From Gibbula magus (taxonomy: Eukaryota > Mollusca > Gastropoda > Trochida > Trochidae), in assembly GCA_936450465.1 (NCBI GenBank), contig OW388291.1, forward strand, positions 33,518,656 to 33,582,655: a stretch of DNA of 64,000 bases. The letters run 5' to 3'. Shown here piece by piece: positions 1 to 38,748 of the stretch (positions are counted from its first letter, which is position 1; each line of letters begins with the position of its first letter). The notes under the pieces were generated by a model. The model was not told where the DNA came from. It was given only the letters and a program-made list of their open reading frames with translations, and ran no database searches. The position numbers and the translations under genes were made by a program.

Positions 1-73
1 ATAATAATATATTTGAAAGATTATGAAAAGAAGTTCACATGACTTGAAGTTATCATATGAATTGCAATAGTAA

Positions 74-27673
<27,600 letters not shown>

Positions 27674-27949
27674 TGATGTATATTTAGGTCTTTACATCGT
27701 AGATAACTTGTTATGTCATTCAGACTATTCAACCTCTTAGTTCAACCCTCAAGGGAACATTATCTTGTATAAAGTATTTCCATCATACAGAGAATTTATG
27801 TTACGTTAAAGTCTTCAAAATCCTTGGACCTGGGTCAGATCACACAATCATAAGGATAATTTGATACTTGATGATCAAATTGTCTTGTCAAAGTGAATCC
27901 AAATTTAATTTTATCCTAAGGTAAAATATTTGGGGGTCCAGAGAGGATG

Positions 27950-28110
27950 CAGTGGTGCTCACTCTGTAGAACAAATTCCCCAGCAAGGCAAATTTCACGC
28001 TAGTTCACATCACTGGCTAATTTAATTCTTTACAAGGGTAGAAGAGCACATTTGAAATTCCGATGCCATGCGCCACTACACTAGCACAGGAAATTAAGGT
28101 AATGTGGCAA
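27950..28110. repeat. Degenerate foldback, GCTAGT/ACTAGC-type family
   Basis: Contains AGCAAGGCAAATTTCACGCT...CACTGGCTAATTTAATTC and an opposing GGAAATTAAGGTAATGTGG...CAAGGTTTAAA. It resembles the 51837-52040 and 28770-28915 elements. Located just downstream of the WD40 gene. Confidence 0.35.
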
Positions 28111-28123
28111 GGTTTAAAGTTTA

Positions 28124-28428
28124 ATTATTTTTTCAAATTTCCTATTTATAATGATAGTTTGTCATTTATAAATACTTGAGAGGGTGAAACATCATTACAC
28201 AAGCCCATTATCCATAGTGGTAATAACAATGTTGCGTATAAAGCAAAAATTTCATGGCGGCCATATCATTTCTTATATTACAAAATGGTTCCAATAGCTT
28301 TACTGAACTATGTACACTAAATTTTTAACTTGATTTTCCAAAGAGAAATAGTGTTTTACTATTAGTGATATTATTTTTCAAATACATTTCATCAACGTAT
28401 ATGAGTGAAAAAATGTGCTACTGCCCCT
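28124..28428. mobile_element. TTAA MITE, 'AGGGGCAGTAGCAC' family, left end truncated
   Basis: It matches the intact copy at 36639-36993 through its body. The right end GTGCTACTGCCCCT abuts TTAA (28429-28432). The left terminal repeat is missing or degraded. Confidence 0.65.
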
Positions 28429-28769
28429 TTAAATTAGCCAGTTATAGAGACTCGAGTAATGAGTAATGAGCGTTTCAAATATGCTACATGTCGCTTTGAG
28501 AACTTCTGTTTGTTGATTGTCATGAATGATGAGATTAGCCCCTTTGTAGAAGAATTTGTAAAACATCGTTTTTAAACATCATTGCTCAATTTTCGAAGCC
28601 CACATATAGAATAAAGTAAAAGATGCTCTTAATTTTCATACTAGGTGAAGATTGACTTAATACTAAAAGGACTTCAAAAGTAATTTATTTTTTCAGTCTG
28701 TTAAAGCTCTTTTAATGTTAAATAATCATTGATCTTTGACTTTGACATCCACAGCAAGGCAAGACGTGC

Positions 28770-28915
28770 CAGCCTGGTTAATTTAACCTTTGCTGCATTT
28801 CATGAGCTTTTCTGTGCCAGCGTGCTGCACCTTGACTTGGTAGTGCAAACAGAAATATCTGTCACATAAAAGGCAACAAAATGCCAGGGTTTAAATTAGC
28901 CAGTGACAGAGATTG
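28770..28915. repeat. Degenerate foldback, 'TTTGCTGCATTTC' family
   Basis: CTGGTTAATTTAACCTTTGC and GGGTTTAAATTAGCCAGTGA oppose each other, flanked by a TTTGCAGGGG-type end. Related to 51837-52040. Confidence 0.4.
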
Positions 28916-30599
28916 GCATGAATTGTGCTTTGCAGGGGAAATAGTCATAGATACACAGATGATATTTTGTGTTTTCAGCGTGATATCACTTATCTCTCAT
29001 CGAGTGATGGGGTAAAGCCGATATTTTCACTGTGTTGAGAAAGTGATATCAAATTGCAGTGATAAGAACATGTTTTCTCTCACATTGCTCAGCACATAGT
29101 AAAATACTGCTTTAAAATGGTCTAATCAGTTAAAAGATAAACGAGCCAAGAACCTAGGACTGTATTAAAGCTCACAGAGCTTGCGATCAGTGCTAAGGCA
29201 ATCACAATGTGTTAATCTAAGCATCAGAAGCATGAGCCACAGATTTACAAATTTCTTTTAGAGCTAAGACTGCCTGGAACATTAATTCAATTAATTGTTG
29301 AGGACGCAGGCTGATCTGAGGTTAGTCTCGTGTCTGGTCAAGTTGTCATTAGCTGGTCAAGCATGATGTTCCTGGATGTCAGATGGACAATTAACCCCTG
29401 TAATTGAGGACATCAATCAAGAATTAATGGATGAAATTCTTTGAAAGTAGTTGTTTATGCATGTTTCCTATGTTTCGTATATGATTATATTATTTTGTTT
29501 TCAAATATATATATTTTGATATACATAGAATACTAAACAACCTTCTATGTACTGGTAATACCATTTTAACGATTTTTATGATTGATGAAATTTGGATAAC
29601 ACGGAATGAAGTTGTTTATTACTTGCCATCATCAGCCAAGCGATTGAAATAAGAATTCCATTAATTGATTGTGATTGTGACGGCACTGCTGAGATTGTGA
29701 TGGCATAACTGCAAGTTATTGTGACTTACTCTAGTTTAACAATTCCGTGTAAATATTTACACAGCAGGACACATGAACTCATTATCAATTGTAAACCGTA
29801 GGTAACAAAGGAAAACTACACACTATACGTATTCAAGTATCTTTAATGTTTATATTTATATTTTACCTACCCTTAACATACGATATTGAGTTCTCATGCT
29901 TCAGTATCACATGGACAAGCAATTATCCAGTGTATGTCTTTTTCTGTGTTGGTGATAGTTTGTTGAGTTCAAATCATTGAGCAATAGTCATATTCATGTA
30001 CTTTCTAGGTTGTTGAACATTCTTAGAGAGCTGATGCCAGGAGCAAGTTTTGCTCATTGAACAAGGTTTTTGAACTATTTATATCTTCCATGACATTTCT
30101 TAGTTTCATACATGATATAAAAATGTATTATTTAGTTTTTTATTTGGATTGTTTTATATATGTATAACCATTGCAGTATTACATTGCTATGTTTATCATG
30201 ACATGGGATAACTTGATCATAAGTATTATTTTGTATTTACATTGTATATCTTATTTAATTATTCTTAGCATGAAATCTTTATTTTTTAAATGTAAATGAA
30301 AAATGCATAATCTGCAATTATGACAAGGCCAGTAATTGGATAATAATTATTGAATAGAACTGCAAAATATTTTATTAAATGACAAGCAGTGAAATACTGG
30401 GATTTATCAGTGAAATAAACTGTCTATCAAGCTACAGTGAAAATAACTTATATTTTCACTGCGAACGGTGTCTGATTTAATTTGACGTCATAAAACAATG
30501 GTCTCAAGCGGCTAATTGGCTTATGACGTCACAGTGTAACTCTGGTGACGGGTTGTTCCTAGCGGCCGCTCGGCGTGGAGACGACCCTTTTAGGACGTT

Positions 30600-31210
30600 A
30601 TTACATGGATAATATCATATAACAAATAGAATATCCGTCAATTCTTGACAAATACCATGTTTATCTCATCTCGTAAGGTAGAAAAGTTATTTATTACCTA
30701 CGAGGGCAATCATATCGGGGTTCATATTTTTCATACGTGCCCTAGGGCAAAATATCACTTTGTCATGGTGACGTGACGTCATAAACAATGCTATGACGTC
30801 ACGCTTTCGTCTATGACGTTGCGTTCCAAATGCGGCGACGGCGGGTCGTTAGACTGTTGTTGAAAGTGGATTTTAGCGTGTTATCATTAATTTCACGACT
30901 TCGGTAATAAACAGAATATTATATTTCTGTCTATGTTATACTATGTTTACGACACTCGTGCCTGAATATCAGTATATCCATCGCTCTCGCTCGGGAAATA
31001 CTAATATTCAGGCACTCGTGTCGTAAACATAGTATGTCATAGACAGACACTCATATAATATCCTCTATATATTTCACTCATGGCTGCGCCACTCGTGAAA
31101 ATATTACCTTTCCAACTCACTTGATGAGATAAACATGGTATTAGTCAAGAAAAGACAGATATCCTCTATATCTATATTAAGTCTTCAAATTCTATTTGTT
31201 ATACTGTACT
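30600..31210. mobile_element. Compound foldback element (hairpin inside a hairpin) with CRE sites
   Basis: Outer arms at about 30621-30690 and 31105-31204 pair (AACAAATAGAATATCC against the complement near 31190; ACCATGTTTATCTCATC against GATGAGATAAACATGGT). Between them a second palindrome at 30905-31075 has arms CTATGTTTACGACACTCGTG and its complement, with loop CGCTCTCGCTCGGG. Two TGACGTCA sites lie at about 30775-30802; two more lie just outside at about 30483 and 30525. Confidence 0.7.
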
Positions 31211-33229
31211 TTGTGATTTTGATATTATTGGTGCAATACATTGATGATATTAAAATATGTTAGAATTGTATCGTTCATATGTTAGAATTGTATCGTTTTC
31301 ACTTATGTATCGTTTGTTAATGCTATAGAAACTATCAAACAGATTTTGTTATTTTTCTCTGATTCAACTCTTTCTTTTAAATTATTGGTAAATTATATAT
31401 TTCTTCATTCAAGAAAATAAGTCTTTTGTCATATTTTCTTTGAATTTGAAATACATGCACGTTTATGTTTATCCACCAAATTTTACAGATCAAAATTATA
31501 GCCTTACATCATTACACAATGCCAATGTTTCTGAATATAGCAGATGCCTCTATATTTAAGTGCCGCGATCTCGGTGAGGTCATAGCATTGTGAGTCATAC
31601 ACTTGATGATGTCATAGCATTGTGGAAATTCCTTTGCTGTGATATATAAAAACAATAGGTTTCTTCTGATAATATTCATGGCTTGTAAACCTATTTGTTC
31701 ATCTTTTGATTTGAAACTAATTAGGAAAGCACATCTGTGATATGAATGCAATATATAAATGCATTTAATCTTTGTTGCATCCACATATTTAGATAGATAT
31801 ATATAGAGATATTAATTCATGTTACTTATAGTGTCACTTATGCATAATTATTGAAAATTTCTGTATATTTTTGTTTTTATGGGTATATTAAATTGTTGAT
31901 TGACTTTTTTCAGTCATATTGACATATTAATTTGTTTGATGAAAAGGTGATGTTTATAATTAAAGCATTACTATTTTAATAAACTTTGGTAATGTTATAT
32001 ATATGCAATTAATTATTAAAACATCTAAAATTCTGTTTGGTTTTCTTTTAGAGGGAAGTCGTTTTTTATGACAGAAGAAAATGCATGTATATTATTCACA
32101 TGACCCTTTTTAGAAATGATTTTGCAAATAACTACCAGTATGTGAAGTATATAGAGAATCTCACCCTAGCTGGTGTCTTCTGATATAAATATATCAACAC
32201 TTTTTGATAAAAGTTACAAATATCCCAGGATTGCCAAGAATATTTTACTTTTGATTTACACATGGGTCAACCGATGAGATTCTACTAATAGCATTTATCA
32301 TCCAAAATCATTCTTCATCACTTCAATGAAAGTATACTCTCTGAGCACAGCACTGCCATTTGAATTCCACTGCGGTGATGTCATCGTTTTTATGGCGTCA
32401 TAGAATTGTGATGTTATTTTTCGATGACGGTAAAGCTTTTGTGATGTCACGTAGTTGACGGTGGCAGGGTATTGTGAAAAGTCTACTGTCAAAACTATAT
32501 TTACTAAGATAAATTGATTGATCTCACACAAGCGACATCTCCTGTACAACACAGTTTGAATGATAAATAATATTACTTCTATACAAAAACGAAGTTTGAG
32601 CGTAGTTTGAGCCCTCTGCTCTATATATAAAGGCACAAGACCTGTGTAAGATATTGGATGTATTCTCCCATTGTCCATATAAACCAAGAATAGGCCAGAC
32701 TTTATAACAGATCTATTTTGGAGGTAATCAATTGAATCAATTTATTACTGATAATTATATAGTATAAACTCAACAAGATGTGTTTGTTAAACACTGATGC
32801 CTCCGGATACAGGCATACATGTAGTTTCAAATTAAAATGTGAATGAATATGGTTACATTTCAAAGGTCCCTTATCGCAGATGTATTTACATGGTAAAAAG
32901 GTATGACCTCTTCTGAAAGGTTTCATCACCATGGATGCACATGTGAAGTATTAAAGGCATTTCACTAACCAATCAAAAGTTATGGCAAAGTTTAAAGTTT
33001 TTCGGAGGAACTGACAGACGGACAGATGAAAAATAATATACCCCGGGATTTCAGATTTGTGGGGATATTGGCCACTCGAAACTAAACTCGCATGGCTTAA
33101 CCGAATCTTTTTATTGATTCAGGAGTAGTATTTGCTATTCAGCCACTGATTTACCTTTTCGTGAGATCACTTTATTTCAGTAAGAAAATCGTGCTACAAA
33201 TCACTCGTTTCATATTGTCATATTCCGCT

Positions 33230-33490
33230 GTCTGTGACGTCATAAAACGTTTGTTCACTGTAGCTTGCAGTCGCAAGAGAAGTGGGCCGTTTCCTGAGTA
33301 TGTTTACTCAAATCAAATTAAATGGAATGGGTAATAAATAAATTATTACACTCGAAAGTGTGCTGTATATGACTATCACGAAACTCATTCAAATTTGTGT
33401 ATAACCATCGCTCTTGCTCGGGCAATGCAAACATTCACACTCGTTTCGTAAAAGTAATGTGACACTCTTTCTCGGGTAGGTCTAATAATC
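33230..33490. mobile_element. Foldback element, inverted relative to the 7296-7700 copy
   Basis: AGAGAAGTGGGCCGTTTCCT at 33280-33300 is the complement of sequence at 7490-7515, and the hairpin at 33325-33490 (arms near ACACTCGAAAGTGT and TTTCGTAAAAGTAATGTGAC) matches the 7315-7460 hairpin. A TGACGTCA lies near 33236. Confidence 0.65.
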
Positions 33491-33689
33491 TTTATTATTA
33501 CTCGCCCGTGTAAGATACTGCAGTGTTATATTTATACCGCAATATTAAACTAGTGTAATACCGCCGCACGTATGACGTCACAATAGTTTGTGGTTATGAC
33601 GTCACAGTGGGAGTAACGTCGTCACAATGGTATCGGATCTGCGGGTATCATAGTTTTAGAGCCATGTCGGCTTTTATGCTGGATTATAG

Positions 33690-34200
33690 GTCGGCGAGTA
33701 ATAAACAGAATACTAAACTTCCTTCTATTTAATACCATTTTTATTAAACTCGTGAATGATTTGGTATCAAACTCGCTGTAGCTCGTTTTATACAAAATCA
33801 TTAACTCGTTTAATAAAATTGGTATTAAATAGAAGGTCGTTTAGTATCCTCTATTTATTACTCAATCGTGGTGAGATAACTCATTCGATAACAATGAGTT
33901 GGTTACACACATGTGTGATACCTCCACGTGCTGCCGTAACGTCATAATCGGCGCGTGACGACATAGTCGTTTTTTTACGTCACAATGTTAGACGCGCGAC
34001 TGCAATAGATTTGCAAATGAGCGTCACTAAATACGATTTTCTTGCAATTCACCACTATTAACATCATTGGGTAATAAATAAAATACTAAACTCGGTCCCG
34101 TTTGATATTATGTTTATGAAACTCGTGAATGGCTTCGGTATTTAACTCGCTTTCTCTCGTTAAAATACCAAACCATTCACTCTGTTCATAACATGTTCTC
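33690..34200. mobile_element. Foldback cluster: two hairpins joined by a CRE-containing arm
   Basis: A hairpin at about 33698-33865 has arms near AATACTAAACTTCCTTCTAT and ATAGAAGGTCGTTTAGTAT. A second at 34070-34200 has AATACTAAACTCGGTCCCG. The spacer 33866-34070 is the inverted counterpart of 34590-34810. Both hairpins are bounded by GTAATAAA-type edges. TGACGTCA sites lie just upstream near 33572 and 33598. Confidence 0.65.
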
Positions 34201-34339
34201 AAACGGTAGGCTACATCCTTTGGTGTTCTATATGTTCTATAACGGTTGGCAAATGTGACTCCCAATAACACTATGGATGCACGTTCAAAGTTGAAAAAAA
34301 TTCTCATTACGGCTACCAATATTAACTTTAAAAAATTCA

Positions 34340-35077
34340 TTTAGCACGTTTTTTGCAAAATTTATTTTTTTCAAATTTCCCATTTTAAATGATAGTGTGT
34401 TATTAAGATTTACTTTAGAGGGTAAAACATATAGAATACTAAACGGCGTCCCGTTTGATAACATGTTTATGAAACGGGTGGATGGTTTGGTATTTTAACG
34501 AGCGAAAGCGAGTTAAATACCGATGCCATTCACGAGTTTCATAAACATGTTATCAAACGGGACAGAGTTTAGTATTTTATTTATTACTCAATGATGAAAA
34601 TAGCGCTGAATTGCAAGAAAATCGTTTTTAGTGACGCTTACTTGCAAATAGGTCACTCGCTATTGCAGTCGCGCGGCTAACATTGTGACGTCAACCAAAA
34701 ACGACTATGACGTCACGCGCCGATTATGACGTTGCAGCAGCGAGCGGTGGTATCACACATGCGTGTAACCAACTCATTGTTATCTAATGAGTGATCTCAT
34801 AACGGTTGTGTAATAAATCTTATTTCAAAAACCAATTATCCGGAGTGGTAATAACAGCGTTGCGTATAAAGCAGAAATTGCATAGCGGCCATTTTATTGT
34901 GAACACAATTTATTATTTCAAATGACAAAAAAAGATTCCCTTGGCTTTACGGAACCATGTACACTCGTTTTTTAACTTGATTTTCCGAAGACAGAATGGT
35001 GTTTTACTATTGGTGACATTGTTTTTCAAATACATTTCATCAACTTTTTTCAGAGAAAACAATGTGCTAACTGCCCC
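34340..35077. mobile_element. TTAA MITE, 'AGGGGCAGTAGCAC' family, split by a foldback insertion
   Basis: The body matches 36639-36993: it is interrupted after GGTAAAACAT (34430) and resumes at CTTATTTCA (34819). The right end reads ACTGCCCC and abuts TTAA (35078-35081). The left terminal repeat is degraded to TTAGCACGTTTTTTG. Confidence 0.65.
34431..34818. mobile_element. Foldback element inserted in a MITE, 388 bp
   Basis: Comparison with the uninterrupted MITE at 36639-36993 defines this insert. It has a hairpin at about 34435-34590 (arms CCCGTTTGATAACATGTTT and AAACATGTTATCAAACGGG, loop AACGAGCGAAAGCGAGTT). A 230-bp arm with two TGACGTCA sites (about 34688 and 34708) follows, ending in TAATAAAT. 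Confidence 0.7.
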
Positions 35078-35951
35078 TTAAAAACATTTGGAGCACAGAG
35101 ATGCTATAATGGAAATATCCAAAAGAAGCGAAACATTATCTGAATGGAATCTTTCTGTCAGATTATAATTCTCTAATACCATACCGTTACCTTTATAAGT
35201 ATTGGCACATTTTCTTCTTTCTTATCAGACAATTTTTGCTGTTGTCAAAACCGTGGGAGTGGTTAACTTTTGACCGTGTGTATAGTTCTTCGCTAAAATT
35301 TCACACCTATTCGCTTGAAAGAATGACATCATATTTCAGTCTAAGTTATAAGCAGTAAAAAGTCTTTGGACGACCAACCTGCAGATTGTTTTTATAATTA
35401 TAACACAAATATTAAAAATACTTTTAAAATTATTTTCGCTCATGATTTACAGATGCGATAGAAGATATGTTTTGTCATATGATACTACTTTTTAGTTTTT
35501 ATTATTTTACTCCTATAACAGACAACTTTTACGTTATATTTTATCTTTTTCTCATCACGTTTACCAAAATGCACTATATATTGGATGAATGCAATAAAGC
35601 CGACTAGCCACTGCTGTTTACCAATCAAGTAGTACCCCCTAAAGTACTTATTCGAAAACATATTCATGTGTTTAAATCCTAGTTTGAGTGTCCTGACAAC
35701 TAATATCTCTCTGAAGTAATGAAGTAACTGAAGTGAATATTCCATTTAATATTCCTTATAATCCACCCGAAGAAGGAATACCCATATACCGTATTTCCTC
35801 TAATAGGGGCCCGGGCCCTTATTAACATGTAAGGGCTCCTACCCCCCGGCGCTTACTGGAGGCCCGGCCCTTATTTTATTTTCAGGTTTGACCAATACCC
35901 GGGATAACCTCTGATAATTGACTAAAATTTCTTAGAAGAACACAATATGAT

Positions 35952-36530
35952 CATCCTCGATAATCCAGCGCTATTGTTCCGATAAATCTACACACAAGCG
36001 CTGGAAAACAGGAAGGGTATTTATCCTTAACCTAGTTACCTCCCTTCGCAATGACTCAGCGAAACGCTTGCTTTCTAACAACCAATGAGATCACTTGAAA
36101 TCAAGATTGAAATAACAAGCACTCTCGTGTCAGGATCTCACTGGCTTTCGCAGATGATTGGGAACGCCTGGTAGCACAGGGATTTTAATCATTTACCTCC
36201 ACCCGTTTTGATGGACATGAATGCACCCTTCTTCTCGTACAGACTTCTTAAAACTTTCTTTAGAGTTTCTGTCAGGTTGTCTATGCTGAATTTGTTACAA
36301 ACTTTATCGTAATCGAGTGAGTCGGTCGCCGCTATGTTTGTTTCTATAAACAACGGTAGTGATGCGTTTTGATTGGTCGAGTTGTTTACGCAGCTAGTGT
36401 CTGCGTTTCGTTTCTGATTGGATAACATGGACCCAAGAGGAGGTAACTAGGTTAGGGATAAATACCCTTACTGTTTTCCAGCGCTTGTGTGTAGATTTAT
36501 CGGAACAATAGCGCTGGATTATCGAGGATG
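35952..36530 (-). mobile_element. Mutator-like (MULE-type) element, 579 bp, carrying a gene fragment
   Basis: ACAATATGAT occurs at 35942-35951 and 36531-36540 as a perfect 10-bp target duplication. The element starts CATCCTCGATAATCC and ends GGATTATCGAGGATG. The inverted arms extend about 95 bp with very few mismatches, as far as GGTAACTAGGTTAGG. Long terminal repeats and a 9-11 bp duplication fit Mutator-like elements. The interior contains the coding exon at 36189-36428 and no transposase. Confidence 0.8.
36189..36428 (-). pseudogene. Captured 5' exon of a RecQ-like helicase gene (fragment)
   Basis: A 79-codon open frame begins with an ATG and ends FMSIKTGGGK, which resembles helicase motif I (Walker A, TGGGKS) of RecQ-type DNA helicases. 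Upstream 'LKKVLRSLYEKKGAF' fits the Q-motif helix region of such proteins. The last codons overlap a splice donor consensus (GGAG|GTAAAT), so this is probably exon 1 with its donor. The stop comes just after, inside what would be intron. It fills the inside of the MULE-type element. Family call is from motif memory. Confidence 0.45.
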
Positions 36531-36638
36531 ACAATATGATAGGCCTATGTACATCGAATTTAGCGTGTAGTTGATGTGAAGACTTTGAAATTTTTTAAAG
36601 AAAGAGTCGTTTTTAAAGAGAAAAATAAAAGACTTTAA

Positions 36639-36993
36639 AGGGGCAGTAGCACGTTTTTTGCAATTTTTATTTTTTCAAATTTCCCATTCATAATGATAGT
36701 TTATAACATTTATATTTACTTTAAAGGGTAAAACATCTTATTACACAAACCAATTATCCGCAGTGATAATAGCGATGTTGCCTATAATGCAAAAATTGCA
36801 TGGCGGCCATTTAATTGTGAACACAATTTATTATTTTGAGTGACAAAAACCATTCCCATAGCTTTACGGAACCGTGTACACTAATTTGTTAACTTGAATT
36901 TCCGGAGACAGATGGGTGTTTTACTATTGGTCACATTATTTTTCAAATACATTTCATCAAATTATTTCAGCGAAAAAACGTGCTACTGCCCCT
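36639..36993. mobile_element. TTAA MITE, 'AGGGGCAGTAGCAC' family, intact 355-bp copy
   Basis: Ends AGGGGCAGTAGCACGTTTTT and AAAAACGTGCTACTGCCCCT are perfect inverted repeats, each next to TTAA (36635-36638 and 36994-36997). It is inserted inside the element 35789-37172. Confidence 0.85.
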
Positions 36994-37216
36994 TTAAGTG
37001 CCTGGGAATATATGTGGGAAATAAAACTAGTAGGGAGTGATCATTGATGCTATATAAACTGAGCCCCTGTTAGAGGCCCGGCCCTTATTGGAGGCCCGGA
37101 TCTCATTCACTTTCAGGTAGCTTTACCCCCCGGCTGCTTTTAGAGGCCCGGTCCCTATTAGAGGAAATACGGTACATCGGAAACTGCGCGTATGTTTACA
37201 AAAAAAAAACAGATGT

Positions 37217-37693
37217 AAAAGATGCATCCATTGTGTTTAATAAAATTTCATTTGGATTAAATGCATACCATATGAACCGATTTTAGTACAGATAATTTCA
37301 CTCAATTTGCATAATTATTCATCCCAAATCGACAAATATAACTTATGATATTTACTAGTTTCTGATTAAAATTAAGCAACATCATTATACATGTACAGAA
37401 ACCAAAAATATACGTCCCATTTACATTCACGGTAGTTATATGACCTATTAAACTTTATCAATCCAAATTAGTCTGTTTGCGTGTTGAAAAGAAGTTTCCA
37501 AAATTACGTTTGAATTATGTATTGTCCGTTTTTCGATCATATATCGACACTTTAACCTTCATATCGTTGTATGCTGCGTTGACTATCATCAAAATGGCAA
37601 TTTTCAGGAACAGTTAGTACTTCTCGATAAAATAACGTTCTATTGTATAACGTTTGTTATACGTGACCCCCCAACAACACAATGGATGCATCT
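37217..37693. mobile_element. TTAA MITE, 'AGGTACATCCATTGTGT' family, copy 1
   Basis: Left end AAGATGCATCCATTGTGTTT, right end ACACAATGGATGCATCT next to TTAA (37694-37697). The interior matches 40956-41428 (for example GACCCCCCAACAACACAATG and TTCTCGATAAAATAACG). The left TTAA has decayed to TAAA. Confidence 0.7.
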
Positions 37694-38748
37694 TTAAAGC
37701 ATTTGAGAAATCTTGCTTTTTGATATAATAAAAATTAGCTACCACAGTCATCACAAATGTTAGAAGTCTAACTGTTTTCAATCAAATACAAAAGTTTAAC
37801 ATATTAAACATTGTAGTAACTGTTATTTTGAACAGTCTCACTGTATCTAGAAACTATGTTCAACATAGTTCGTAAAATAGAGGACAATTCTTCTAAAACA
37901 GATACTTTGTTCGATTCAAGAAAATCTGGTTAAATATACTAATGTTTGACAAGTGCTAAATGCTCTTCAAACTTATTTAAAATTAAATAAATCCAAACGT
38001 CATCATAAACCAACAAAATAAACGATTTCCAAGACACCCCTGCTTTTAAGCGCTTATTGATATGGAAAGTTTTTTCACTTAATTTACGACATTTTTTCCA
38101 ATATTAGTATTGAAAACACGAAGTTCTATCGGAAAAGAGGTATTTTTGAAAACGTTTATTTTGTATGTTAGCTCATTTGACAAAAAATAAAACGACTTTT
38201 TTGTTTAGCAGACTGTTTATTTTCATCTTGTACTAAATATATAAAAACCTCCCATATATACAAACCAAACTGCAAATATGCAAATAAGAAACAGGTATGA
38301 AATGAAATAAATCAACGCTTGCAGTCGGAATCCCTAATTGTACACTTATCAATATATTGTAAACCTGCGACTGTAAAGGGAAAAATTCGTAGAAGTCTGA
38401 AATATACACCTATCAAAACATTCTAAAATATTGGTCATATTAAACGTTAGAAATACTGTATAAGTAAATATCTGCAAGAAAAATAGATAGTTCATAAATG
38501 ATAATTTATATTTCAACCAAGTTGCATTAATGTATACTTAATGTTGCATCCTACTTAAAAAGTAGTGAAAGTAGTATTTAAAAAAGTGTATGCTACTGCT
38601 CCTACTTTAAATTAACCTCGCCAAGTATAACGGTGTATATTGAAACATCGAACAGAAATCAAGCTGTGTAATAATAAGCAACAGAATAATTCAATTACTC
38701 TCCTCCATAATTTTGTAAACAGAACAAATTGTTATTGCACAATAGAGT

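Larger units (their letters stand above)
35789..37172. mobile_element. TA-flanked element with CCGTATTTCCTCTAATAGGG ends, host of two nested insertions
   Basis: The left end CCGTATTTCCTCTAATAGGG (35789) and right end CCCTATTAGAGGAAATACGG (to 37172) are perfect 20-bp inverted repeats. TA lies on each side. Subterminal parts share GAGGCCCGGCCCTTATT and ACCCCCCGGC in inverted array. Without the two inserts (35952-36530 and 36639-36993) it would be about 440 bp. TA duplication suggests the Tc1/mariner-type target rule; the family is not assigned. Confidence 0.75.
27674..38748. other. Intergenic region, transposon-rich, no recognised host gene
   Basis: This 11 kb starts with the 3' UTR of the WD40 gene; an AATAAA at 28610-28615 is one possible poly(A) signal. 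Open frames are short (under 130 codons) and unlike known proteins, except the captured exon at 36189-36428. The stretch 28920-30420 and 31210-33030 is AT-rich with nothing I can name. Two short minus frames at 31512-31784 and 32298-32687 share a degenerate 'GATGTCATAGCATTGTG'-type repeat. The stretch 37700-38700 shows nothing. Confidence 0.6.

Noticed and set aside
31512..32687. Two minus-strand frames (90 and 129 codons) that look related
   Set aside because: The similarity comes from a degenerate DNA repeat (GATGTCAT...GCATTGTG); there is no recognisable domain or codon-use support.
34086..34340. 84-codon minus frame with SIVLLGVT
   Set aside because: The same peptide arises wherever the AGGTACATCC MITE end is translated (also 41305-41502); it is transposon DNA, not a gene.
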